In this document: one piece after another, positions 16,586 to 23,758 of the stretch
How positions within the stretch are numbered: the stretch's first letter is position 1
How the letters are laid out: each line of letters starts with the position of its first letter
DNA from: an uncultured Collinsella sp.
GTDB taxonomy: Bacteria; Actinomycetota; Coriobacteriia; Coriobacteriales; Coriobacteriaceae
Direction of reading: 5' to 3'
Assembly (NCBI GenBank): GCA_902492545.1
Contig: CABULX010000002.1
Coordinates: 1 to 42,127, forward strand
Length of the DNA: 42,127 bases
Program-made: the position numbers and the translations under genes
The notes under the pieces: generated by a model
Seen by the model: only the letters and a program-made list of their open reading frames with translations
Database searches by the model: none
Told to the model about the DNA's origin: nothing

Positions 16586-17491
16586 ATGGGGGCTGTTACT
16601 CCGGGCGTACGTTTGCACGACCTTCCGCAGGGGACCGTCGAGGAACGCATTCGCATGGCGGGAGAGCTGGGCTTTTCGTGCATTCAGCTGCCAAGCAAGG
16701 TGCTCTATGCATCGATGGGGATCGATCGAGGCGGCCTGACCCGCGAGCTTGCCGATCATTTGCGTGCGGTGCTCGACGAGGCGGGCGTTTCGGTCGCCGT
16801 GCTCGGCTGCTATAAGAATTTGGCGACGCCCGATCGCCAACAGCTCATGGATAACTATGCCGAGTACGAGGCATGCCTGAACTTTGCCCAGATGCTCGGC
16901 GGATGCCCGGTTGGCACCGAGACCGGTCGCCCCAATGCGCAGAACCGCGTCGCGGACGACCGCATGACCGACGAGGCACTCGATGCGTTTGCAGACGGAC
17001 TTGCACGCGTCTGCGATCGGGCCGAGGCCGTGGGCGGGCAAATACTGATCGAGCCCGGTTGGAACGAGACGGTTAATACGCCGGATCGCTGCCGTGAGGT
17101 GCTGGAGCGCGTCTCGAGCCCGTCGCTCGGCGTGATCTACGACCCAGTGTCGCTGCTGCACCCCAGCGTCGTTGACGAAGCGCAGGAAATTACCGCGCGC
17201 ATACTCTACTTATGCGGCAGCAAGATCCGCGTGCTGCACGCCAAGGATTATGAGGTCGTCGACAACGAGGACGAAGCCGGTTGGTGCGACGGTACGGGTT
17301 CGCGCCTGGTGTGCCATGGCGTGGGCGAGACGGGACGATACGACTTTGAGCCCGTGGTGGCCTGGGCGGCTGCCGCCTGCCCTGGGATTCCCTGCGTGGT
17401 CGAGAACAGTGTGCCGGCGACGGGGGCTGACTGCCTGGCGACACTCGAGCACATGTCCGCTCGCTGCGGGGCTTCGCATCGCGAGTTATAG
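16586..17491 (+). CDS. Sugar phosphate isomerase/epimerase-like TIM-barrel protein
   Basis: The 301-residue protein looks like a xylose-isomerase-like (AP-endonuclease-2 fold) TIM barrel. Recognisable positions are the N-terminal LGFSCIQLPSK strand, ILIEPGWNETVNTP with a candidate metal Glu, LGVIYDPVSLLHP, IRVLHAKDYE with His/Asp, and VVENSVPATG. It starts one base after the GH105 stop, with AAGGGA at 16570-16575, so the two are surely co-transcribed. The family includes isomerases, epimerases and inosose-type dehydratases; no specific reaction can be assigned. A role in handling a side-chain sugar or a GH105 product is inference. Confidence 0.78.
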   Translation: MGAVTPGVRLHDLPQGTVEERIRMAGELGFSCIQLPSKVLYASMGIDRGGLTRELADHLRAVLDEAGVSVAVLGCYKNLATPDRQQLMDNYAEYEACLNFAQMLGGCPVGTETGRPNAQNRVADDRMTDEALDAFADGLARVCDRAEAVGGQILIEPGWNETVNTPDRCREVLERVSSPSLGVIYDPVSLLHPSVVDEAQEITARILYLCGSKIRVLHAKDYEVVDNEDEAGWCDGTGSRLVCHGVGETGRYDFEPVVAWAAAACPGIPCVVENSVPATGADCLATLEHMSARCGASHREL

Positions 17492-17594
17492 CATTGGCTT
17501 TTGCCGTGTCGGCAGATTGAGATTACCTGTATGGGGGCGGCGGTGAAGGGTCTTTATCGTCGCCCCATTGGATTGCATTAAAAAGGGGAGTTGC

Positions 17595-18812
17595 GTGGCT
17601 ATCCACATTGTCGAAGAGGCGAATCGTTGCCTGGGTTGTAAAAGGGCGTTCTGTCAGATTGAGGGCTGTCCAGTTCAGACGCCTATTCCGCAGGTCATCG
17701 ACCTCTTTAAGCAGCGCCGTCTGCAAGAGGCGGGCGAGCTGCTGTTCCAGAATAACCCGTTGAGTGCGGTCTGCTCCATGGTTTGCAACCATTCGGGCCA
17801 GTGCGAGGGCGCGTGCATCCAGGGCCGCAAGGGCGCGCCCGTGCATTTTTCGAGCATCGAGAACTATATCTCCACGGCGTATTTGGACCGCAAAGAGTGG
17901 AAACCCGCGCCGTCGTGCGGCAAACAGGTCGCTGTGGTCGGCTCCGGCCCCGCCGGTATGACCGTGGCCATTAAGATGGCGCAGCTGGGTTGCGCCGTCA
18001 CCGTTTTTGAGCAGCGGCCCGAGATCGGCGGCGTGCTGGAGTACGGTATCCCCGAGTTCCGCCTGCCGCGCTCGCTCGTGCAAAAGTACCGCCACGTGAT
18101 GTGCTCGCTCGGCGTGCGCGTTCGCCCCTCGACCACCATCGGCGGTGCGCTCCACATCGACGACTTGCTGCGCGACGGCTACGATGCGGTCTTTGTTGGT
18201 ACCGGCACCTGGCGAGCTCGAAAGCTGGGTATTCCCGGCGAGTCGCGCGGCAATGTGCTCTTTGGCATCGACTACCTCGTTGACCCCACGAGCGTGGCGA
18301 TCGGCGAAAACGTGGCCGTAATCGGTGCCGGCAACGTAGCCATGGATGTGGCCCGTACGGCGCTTCGCTCGGGTGCCCGCAAGGTCACTGTGTATGCCCG
18401 TTCGCGCCATATCTCTGCGATTGACGACGAGGTGGAGTTGACCGAGCTTGACGGTGCCGAGATTGTGCGCGGCAAGGCGATCTGCGCCATCGATGATAAC
18501 GGTCCGGTGTTCGAGACGGCTGTCTTTGACGAGGACAACAATGTGGTGGGCTACGAGGAAGAGCTCGACCGCGTGTCCGCCGACACGGTTGTGATTGCGG
18601 CGTCTCAGGTGCCCAAGGACAAGCTCGTGCTTACAACGGGCGGTCTGGAGACCGACCATCGCGGCCTGCTTTCGGTCGACGAGCATGGCATGACCACCGT
18701 GCCTGGCGTCTTTGCCGCCGGCGACGTGGTTAACGGCCCGCTCACCGTGGTTCATGCCGTGGCAGGCGCCAAGCTCGCCGTCGAAGGCATGACTGCCTAT
18801 TTGGGTCTCTAA
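17595..18812 (+). CDS. Fe-S/FAD NAD(P)-dependent oxidoreductase (GltD/PreT-like)
   Basis: The 405-residue protein has the N-terminal Fe-S domain of the glutamate-synthase small-subunit family, with two Cys groups (C12, C15, C20, C25 and C60, C64, C70, C74). An FAD-binding VVGSGPAGM (114-122) and a second Rossmann motif VIGAGNVAMD (242-251) for NAD(P)H follow. The C-terminal FAAGDVV block is the usual FAD site. GTG 17595 is preferred because AAAAGGGGAG ends just before it; a TTG at 17568 is also in frame. No glutamate synthase large subunit is near. The partner appears to be the ene reductase downstream, to which it may pass electrons, but this is inference. PreT and AegA-type proteins are other relatives. 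Confidence 0.85.
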   Translation: MAIHIVEEANRCLGCKRAFCQIEGCPVQTPIPQVIDLFKQRRLQEAGELLFQNNPLSAVCSMVCNHSGQCEGACIQGRKGAPVHFSSIENYISTAYLDRKEWKPAPSCGKQVAVVGSGPAGMTVAIKMAQLGCAVTVFEQRPEIGGVLEYGIPEFRLPRSLVQKYRHVMCSLGVRVRPSTTIGGALHIDDLLRDGYDAVFVGTGTWRARKLGIPGESRGNVLFGIDYLVDPTSVAIGENVAVIGAGNVAMDVARTALRSGARKVTVYARSRHISAIDDEVELTELDGAEIVRGKAICAIDDNGPVFETAVFDEDNNVVGYEEELDRVSADTVVIAASQVPKDKLVLTTGGLETDHRGLLSVDEHGMTTVPGVFAAGDVVNGPLTVVHAVAGAKLAVEGMTAYLGL

Positions 18813-18827
18813 CATATCCCATCCATT

Positions 18828-18894
18828 AGTTGCGGTGAAATACGGACTGTTTTGGCTATCAAAGGCCTTATCTACTCCGTATTCCACCTCAACT
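18828..18894. repeat. 67-nt palindromic intergenic repeat, copy 1
   Basis: It begins AGTTGCGGTGAAATACGGA and ends in an imperfect complement (TCCGTATTCCACCTCAACT). Related copies of nearly equal length are at 21746-21812 and 29548-29613. It sits between the oxidoreductase and ene reductase genes. Confidence 0.8.
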
Positions 18895-19010
18895 TTTGTG
18901 GGGATCGGATTAAAGGCGGGGGAGTGCGAGCGGGTACGGACGCGGCGGTTGCTGATACGATAGGTACGTTAGCAACTGCCGCCGAGCGGCTCAAACGAAA
19001 GGAAGCCTGT

Positions 19011-20960
19011 ATGGAGTCATCCGCCTATCCGATGCTCTTTAGCCCGATCAAGGTCGGTACGACCGAGGTCAAGAACCGCGTCTTTATGCCGCCGGTGTCC
19101 ACGAACCTGGCCGATCATGGCTATGTGACCGACGACTTGGTCGATCATTACCGTGCCCGTGCCAAGGGCGGCGTCGGCCTGATCATCACCGAGGTCGTGA
19201 CGGTCGAGCCTACCTATACCTATCTGCCGGGTGACATGTGCTGCTACGACGACACGTTTATCCCTGGCTGGGAAAAGCTCGCCGCGGCCGTCCACGAGTA
19301 TGGCTGCAAGATCATGCCGCAGCTCTTTCACCCCGCCTACATGGCCTTTAACATTCCGGGCACGCCGCGCCTGATCGCTCCGTCCTTCGTGGGACCGTCC
19401 TATGCCCGTGAGGCACCGCGTCCTATCACGGTCGACGAGATTCACGAGCTCACGCATCAGTTTGGCGACGCTGCCGTGCGTATGCAGAAGGCCGGTGTCG
19501 ATGGCGTCGAGGTCCATGCGGCGCACGCCCACGGCATGCTCGGCGGTTTCTTGACCCCGCTCTATAACAAGCGTACCGATGAGTACGGCGGCTCGCTCGA
19601 CGCCCGCATGCGTTTCCTGCTCGAAGTCATCGCCGAGATTCGCGAGCGCTGCGGCAAGGACTTTATCATCGACGTCCGCATCTCGGGCGATGAGTACACC
19701 GATGGCGGCCTGACCCTCAACGACATGATCTACGTCTCGCGTCGCCTGGAGAAGGCCGGCGTCGACATGATTCATGTGTCGGGCGGCACCACCATCAAGC
19801 GCGGTTCCGCGATTCCCGCCGCCGGTACCCAGCAGGCCTCGCACGCTGCCTGCTCGCGCGAGATCAAAAAGCACGTCAACATTCCCGTTGCCACCGTCGG
19901 ACGCATTAACGAGGCTTGGATCGCCGAGGAGCTGATCGAGGACGGTGCCGCCGACATCTGCATGATGGGCCGCGCCAATCTGTGTGATGCCGAGTTCTGC
20001 AACAAGGCCGCTGCCGGCAACGCCGACGACATCCGCCCCTGCATTGGCTGCCTGCGCTGCCTGAACGGCATTATGTTTGGCAAACGCATCTCCTGCACCG
20101 TTAATCCGGACGTGGAGCGCGACGAGGCCGGCTACGAGCCTGCCGCCGAGGCTAAGAACGTGCTGGTTGTGGGCGCTGGTCCTGCGGGCATGGAGGCAGC
20201 CTACATTGCTGCCAAGCGCGGCCACAACGTAGTGCTCGTGGATAAGCAGGACGAGCCGGGTGGCGAGATGCGCATCGCGGCCGTTCCGCCGGCAAAGCAG
20301 GAACTCACCCGCGTGATCAAGTATCAGTACCGTCGCCTGGCCGAGGTCGGCGTGAAGTGCGTATTTGGCACCGAGCTTACTGCCGAGGACATTCAGCGTG
20401 ACTACGCCGGCTACGAGGTCGTCCTGGCCTATGGCGCCGAGCCCATCGCCCCGGCCTTCATGCAGGGATTTAAGCAGGTCATGACGGCTGACGACCTGTT
20501 GGGCGGCAAGGCTTTCCCGGGCAAGAAGATTGTCATCGTGGGCGGCGGCACCGTCGGTTGCGAGACGGCCGACTACCTGGCCCCGTTGGTCAACGATCTG
20601 TCGCCGGCCAATCGCGACGTCACCGTCATCGAGATGACCAAGACGCTCGCCGCCAACGAGGGCGGCGCCGGTCGCGCGGTGCTCATCACGCGCATGCTTT
20701 CCAAGGGCGTTCACGTGCTGACCGAGGCCAAGGTAACCGAGATTACCGAGGATGCTATCAGCTATGAGAAGGACGGCGAGGTCCACACCATCGCCGATGC
20801 CGATACGCTGGTACTTGCCATGGGCTATCGTCCCAATACCAAGTTGGCCGACGACCTTGCCGCTGCCGGCGTTGCCACCCACGTGCTGGGCGATGCCAAC
20901 AAGTGCGGTAACATCCGCGATGCCATCGGCGATGGCTACAAGGTTGCCTGCGAGCTCTAG
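19011..20960 (+). CDS. OYE-type Fe-S flavoprotein ene reductase (NADH:flavin oxidoreductase / 2,4-dienoyl-CoA reductase family)
   Basis: The 649-residue protein has the three-part layout of 2,4-dienoyl-CoA-reductase-like enzymes. An FMN TIM barrel (1 to about 335; VHAAHAHGML at 168-177, NKRTDEYGGS at 186-195) is followed by a 4Fe-4S Cys set C344, C347, C350, C362, then an FAD/NAD(P) module with VVGAGPAGM (386-394) and VIVGGGTVGCE. Such enzymes reduce activated C=C bonds; some gut relatives reduce cinnamates. ATG 19011 is chosen for GAAAGGAAG at 18998-19005; the frame runs back through the repeat to a TTG at 18852. It ends the GH105 unit. The substrate is unknown. An aromatic acid freed from pectin is a possibility, but bile acid or fatty acid enzymes look similar. 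Confidence 0.88.
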   Translation: MESSAYPMLFSPIKVGTTEVKNRVFMPPVSTNLADHGYVTDDLVDHYRARAKGGVGLIITEVVTVEPTYTYLPGDMCCYDDTFIPGWEKLAAAVHEYGCKIMPQLFHPAYMAFNIPGTPRLIAPSFVGPSYAREAPRPITVDEIHELTHQFGDAAVRMQKAGVDGVEVHAAHAHGMLGGFLTPLYNKRTDEYGGSLDARMRFLLEVIAEIRERCGKDFIIDVRISGDEYTDGGLTLNDMIYVSRRLEKAGVDMIHVSGGTTIKRGSAIPAAGTQQASHAACSREIKKHVNIPVATVGRINEAWIAEELIEDGAADICMMGRANLCDAEFCNKAAAGNADDIRPCIGCLRCLNGIMFGKRISCTVNPDVERDEAGYEPAAEAKNVLVVGAGPAGMEAAYIAAKRGHNVVLVDKQDEPGGEMRIAAVPPAKQELTRVIKYQYRRLAEVGVKCVFGTELTAEDIQRDYAGYEVVLAYGAEPIAPAFMQGFKQVMTADDLLGGKAFPGKKIVIVGGGTVGCETADYLAPLVNDLSPANRDVTVIEMTKTLAANEGGAGRAVLITRMLSKGVHVLTEAKVTEITEDAISYEKDGEVHTIADADTLVLAMGYRPNTKLADDLAAAGVATHVLGDANKCGNIRDAIGDGYKVACEL

Positions 20961-21013
20961 TCAACCCCTTGGCGCATGTGGGGCCTATCCCCACGGCGTC
21001 AGTCGGTAGATAG

Positions 21014-21055
21014 CAAAAAGCGGCGGTCGTCCCGTACGTGGGACGACCGCCGCTT
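21014..21055 (-). terminator. Terminator for the dhuI gene (minus strand)
   Basis: A perfect 16-bp stem (21018-21033 with 21040-21055) and a 6-nt loop is followed on the minus strand by a run of T's. It may also slow read-through from the ene reductase gene, though its plus-strand tail lacks a T tract. A smaller hairpin without T's (GTGGGG/CCCCAC, 20978-20994) precedes it. Confidence 0.85.
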
Positions 21056-21080
21056 GCGTTGGCAGCAATGAACCGTGCGA

Positions 21081-21722
21081 TTAGAGCCCCAGGATCTCCT
21101 TGACCTTGGCGATGATAGCCTCGTCGGTGGCGTTGGCAAAGAAGTACTCCTGGAAGTGCTCGCCGGCAAGTGCGCCCTTTACCAGGTCCTGATCGATCTC
21201 GCCCAGGACGTCGACGAGCGGGCGCATGGTCACAGCGCGCACGCCGTCGAGGATCTTCTTGTTGCGCTGCTCGGGCTCAACGCGCTCGGCGGGGTAGCCG
21301 TTTCCCGAACCAAAGCCAAAGAGCTTCTCGAAGGTGTACTCAAGGTTGAGCTCCTGGCCCCAGCCGTTCTTGAGGGCGAAGGGCATGGCGACGGCGTTGC
21401 CATCGTTGACCTGGGCAAAGGTGTAGGCGTCGAGCGGGTCGGCAACATGGCCGCACAGCACGCCGGGGAAGGAGTTGCAGGCGAGCATGGCGCCCTCGCC
21501 GGTGCCACAGCCGGTCACGACGTAGTCGGCAGCGCCGGAGTTCAGCAGCACGGCGGCAAGGATGCCGTTCTGCACGTAGGTGAGGGGCTTGGAATCGGCG
21601 TCGGCATACATGCCATAGTTAAAGACGGTGTGGCCCATGGGTTCGACAACCTTCTTAAGGGCAGCCTCAATCATAGGGTTCTTGGAGTTCTGAGAGTTCT
21701 CATTAATCAGAGCGATCTTCAT
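21081..21722 (-). CDS. dhuI: RpiB/LacAB-family isomerase, probable 4-deoxy-5-hexosulose-uronate isomerase (DhuI type)
   Basis: The 213-residue protein is longer than ribose-5-phosphate isomerase B (about 150) but has its core motif TGCGTGEGAMLACNSFPGV. Streptococcal DhuI is an RpiB-fold protein of this size that turns 4-deoxy-L-threo-5-hexosulose uronate (the rearranged unsaturated uronate) into 3-deoxy-2,5-hexodiulosonate. It is found beside a KduD-type dehydrogenase, as here. ATG at 21722 follows AGGAAGG on the minus strand; an ORF extension to 21815 would run through the repeat at 21746-21812. No classic KduI is in the window, so this gene fills that step. The assignment is by context and by recalled similarity. 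Confidence 0.82.
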   Translation of the reverse strand: MKIALINENSQNSKNPMIEAALKKVVEPMGHTVFNYGMYADADSKPLTYVQNGILAAVLLNSGAADYVVTGCGTGEGAMLACNSFPGVLCGHVADPLDAYTFAQVNDGNAVAMPFALKNGWGQELNLEYTFEKLFGFGSGNGYPAERVEPEQRNKKILDGVRAVTMRPLVDVLGEIDQDLVKGALAGEHFQEYFFANATDEAIIAKVKEILGL

Positions 21723-21745
21723 TGCGAAATACCTTCCTATTTCTA

Positions 21746-21812
21746 ACTTGCGGTGAAATACGGACTGTTTTGCCTGATAGAAGCCAAAACCAATCCTTAT
21801 CTCACCGCAACT
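21746..21812. repeat. 67-nt palindromic intergenic repeat, copy 2
   Basis: It starts ACTTGCGGTGAAATACGGAC and ends CTCACCGCAACT. It lies in the kduD-dhuI spacer and would form a hairpin in the shared mRNA 24 bases before the dhuI start. Confidence 0.75.
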
Positions 21813-21862
21813 CAAATGAAAAACGAGTGGGTGAAACCTGATGTGGGCAGTTGCGGCGACGC

Positions 21863-22672
21863 TTATTGAGGCTGTTTTCCAATGTATGCGAGGATTCCGC
21901 CGTCGACGTAGAGGATGTGACCGTTGACGAAGTCCGACGCGTCAGAAGCCAAGAACACGGCAGGGCCCTTCAGGTCCTCGGGCGTACCCCAACGGGCTGC
22001 CGGCGTCTTGGCAATGATGAACTGATCAAACGGGTGGCGGCTGCCGTCGGGCTGCGTCTCGCGCAGGGGTGCGGTTTGCGGCGTGGCGATGTAGCCGGGT
22101 CCAATGCCGTTGCACTGGATATTGGCCTCGCCAAACTCCGAGCAGATGTTCTTGGTGAGCATCTTGAGTCCGCCCTTGGCGGCGGCATAGCCGGCGATGG
22201 TCTCGCGGCCAAGCTCGCTCATCATCGAGCAGATGTTGATGATCTTGCCGTGGCCCTTAGCGATCATGCCGGGCAGGCAGGCCTTGGACACGATAAACGG
22301 TGCGTTGAGGTCAATATCGACGACGCGGCGGAAGTCCTCGGCGCTCATGTCGAGCATCGGGGTGCGCTGGATAACGCCGGCATTGTTGACCAGGATGTCG
22401 GGCGTGGTGCCAAAGTCGGCCCCGATCTCGGCGATGAGCTCGGTGACGACGGCCTCGTCGGTGACGTCGGCAACATAGCCGTGAGCGTCAAAGCCTAGCT
22501 CGCGGTAGTGTTTCTCGGCTTCGGCGACTTTGTCGGCGTGGCGGGCGTTAAACGCAATCTTGGCACCGGCCTCGCCGAGTGCCTCGGCGATGGCCATACC
22601 AATGCCGTAGGTGGCGCCGGTTACCAGTGCGACCTTGCCATCCAGGCGGAAGCTGTCCATAAGATCAGACAT
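21863..22672 (-). CDS. kduD: KduD-type 2-deoxy-D-gluconate/diketo-deoxygluconate dehydrogenase (SDR)
   Basis: This short-chain dehydrogenase (269 residues) has the cofactor loop TGATYGIG (18-25), NNAG (96-99) and catalytic S149, Y162 and K166 (YAAAK). In the pectin pathway KduD reduces 3-deoxy-D-glycero-2,5-hexodiulosonate to KDG. SDR sequence alone cannot fully exclude gluconate 5-dehydrogenase, but the adjacent DhuI-type isomerase and shared operator support KduD/DhuD. ATG 22672 is chosen for GAAAGGA before it. It is the first gene of kduD-dhuI, with a LacI-type operator upstream. Confidence 0.87.
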   Translation of the reverse strand: MSDLMDSFRLDGKVALVTGATYGIGMAIAEALGEAGAKIAFNARHADKVAEAEKHYRELGFDAHGYVADVTDEAVVTELIAEIGADFGTTPDILVNNAGVIQRTPMLDMSAEDFRRVVDIDLNAPFIVSKACLPGMIAKGHGKIINICSMMSELGRETIAGYAAAKGGLKMLTKNICSEFGEANIQCNGIGPGYIATPQTAPLRETQPDGSRHPFDQFIIAKTPAARWGTPEDLKGPAVFLASDASDFVNGHILYVDGGILAYIGKQPQ

Positions 22673-22688
22673 AGCGATCCTTTCAAAA

Positions 22689-22806
22689 GAAACGTTCATC
22701 TGTATAAGTCTTGCTTTTCGTACAAGGTCAGTATAGGAGAAGAGAAGGATTTAAAAATCAGATTCTCCTAAAATCAGGTGAACGTTCACTTTTAAAAGGC
22801 GAACGG
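22689..22806 (-). promoter_or_regulatory. kduD promoter region with two LacI-type operators and a CCGTT half-box
   Basis: Reading the minus strand, CAACCGTTC (ending at 22801) precedes the operator core GTGAACGTTCAC (22778-22789). Further on are possible -10 boxes TATACT (22730-22735) and TATACA (22701-22706). A degenerate operator GATGAACGTTTC overlies the bases just after the second -10 (22689-22700). The operators are about 90 bp apart, unlike the 38-41 bp elsewhere. The first CCGTT repeat of the 27-bp box is not recognisable here. Confidence 0.6.
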
Positions 22807-22831
22807 TTGTAGATAATTGTCGCGATGACTG

Positions 22832-23524
22832 CTATTCGCCCTGATCTTGCGTGCCCTCCGCAATCATGTTGCGGTTGTACACCAGATGCAGGTACATCGC
22901 ATCGTGCGCTGCGGTGGGGTTGCGCGCGGCGATGGCGTCGGCCACATCGCGGTGCGTGCGGATAGTTTCCTCGACGAGCTTTTTGCCGGTCACGTCGATA
23001 AAGAGGGGGACGGATGCCTTGAGCACGCCCATCAGGCGGGGAACGACGAGGTTTCCGGAACTCTCGGCAATGGCATTGTGGAACGCGGTGTCGGTGGCGG
23101 AGTAATCCTCACCGGCCTCGGCCAGGCGCTCGGATTCGTCGCAGAGCTCTTTGATACAGACGACCTGGTCGTTGGTTGCATGCTCGGCCGCCATGCGTGC
23201 CATCTGCGGCTCGATCATAAAGCGCACCTCGAGTAGGTCGCGCGCCAGACGCTGCTTGTCGTCGATAAAGGTAAAGCCCAGCGGGTCGTCGGCAACGCCG
23301 GGGTTTGACGCCACATAGGTGCCCGAACCCTGCTTAATGCGCACGATATTGCGCGACTGCAGCAACTTCATGGCCTCGCGCACGGTGCTCCTGCCGGCGC
23401 CCAAGCGCTCGACCAGCACGGTTTCCTTAGGCAGGCGATCGCCTTGCTCAAGGTGTTCATCCAGAATCAATTGAATGATTTTCTCCGATATTTGCTCAGG
23501 GAGTCCCGATTCGGCGCGGGCCAT
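22832..23524 (-). CDS. GntR/FadR-family transcriptional regulator
   Basis: The 230-residue protein has an N-terminal GntR winged helix (about residues 7-75) with LGAGRSTVREAMKLL and the wing KQGSGTYV. An FCD ligand-binding domain follows (about 90-220) with metal-type Asp/His positions. ATG 23524 is picked over ATGs at 23551 and 23539 because GAAAGG lies 8 bases before it. It is divergent from the permease gene, and several CATCAGA-type repeats lie between them. It probably controls the permease-dehydratase pair and itself, with a sugar acid as the likely effector. It is also upstream of kduD on the same strand, but kduD has its own operator. Confidence 0.88.
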   Translation of the reverse strand: MARAESGLPEQISEKIIQLILDEHLEQGDRLPKETVLVERLGAGRSTVREAMKLLQSRNIVRIKQGSGTYVASNPGVADDPLGFTFIDDKQRLARDLLEVRFMIEPQMARMAAEHATNDQVVCIKELCDESERLAEAGEDYSATDTAFHNAIAESSGNLVVPRLMGVLKASVPLFIDVTGKKLVEETIRTHRDVADAIAARNPTAAHDAMYLHLVYNRNMIAEGTQDQGE

Positions 23525-23619
23525 AGCTATACCTTTCATTACAAAATTCATCTGAGCTATTTTAGCGCACCACGGATGTGATATTGGCCGCTGGATTTGA
23601 GTCGGGCAGCTTAGATATA

Positions 23620-23745
23620 CCGTTCGCAGCGCAAATACGACCGTTTACCAAATACATCAGATGTATTTCGAACAAATTTCAAAATGAAACATCAGACCTT
23701 TCTAAAACACGCTATAGTCATCAGACGAATTCAAAAGGTCTGATG
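23620..23745. promoter_or_regulatory. gntR-gntP control region: 27-bp CCGTT box and CATCAGA/TCTGATG repeats
   Basis: CCGTT occurs at 23620 and 23641, 21 bp apart, in a 27-bp box like those of uxaC, the symporter and GH105. Downstream are the near-palindrome AAATACATCAGATGTATTT (around 23650-23667), CATCAGACCTTT (23690-23701), CATCAGACGAA (23719-23729) and AAAGGTCTGATG (23734-23745). The second and last are exact reverse complements. CTATAG/TATAGT at about 23713 is a possible -10 for gntP. The repeats are likely sites for the adjacent GntR protein; this is inference. Confidence 0.6.
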
Positions 23746-23758
23746 AATTGGAGGAAAG

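Noticed and set aside
17595..18812. Annotation as glutamate synthase small subunit
   Set aside because: No large subunit is adjacent; the gene lies in the GH105 unit beside an ene reductase.
19017..20882. A 621-codon minus-strand open frame opposite the ene reductase
   Set aside because: Antisense shadow rich in Gly, Val, His and Asp, with no ribosome site or domain.
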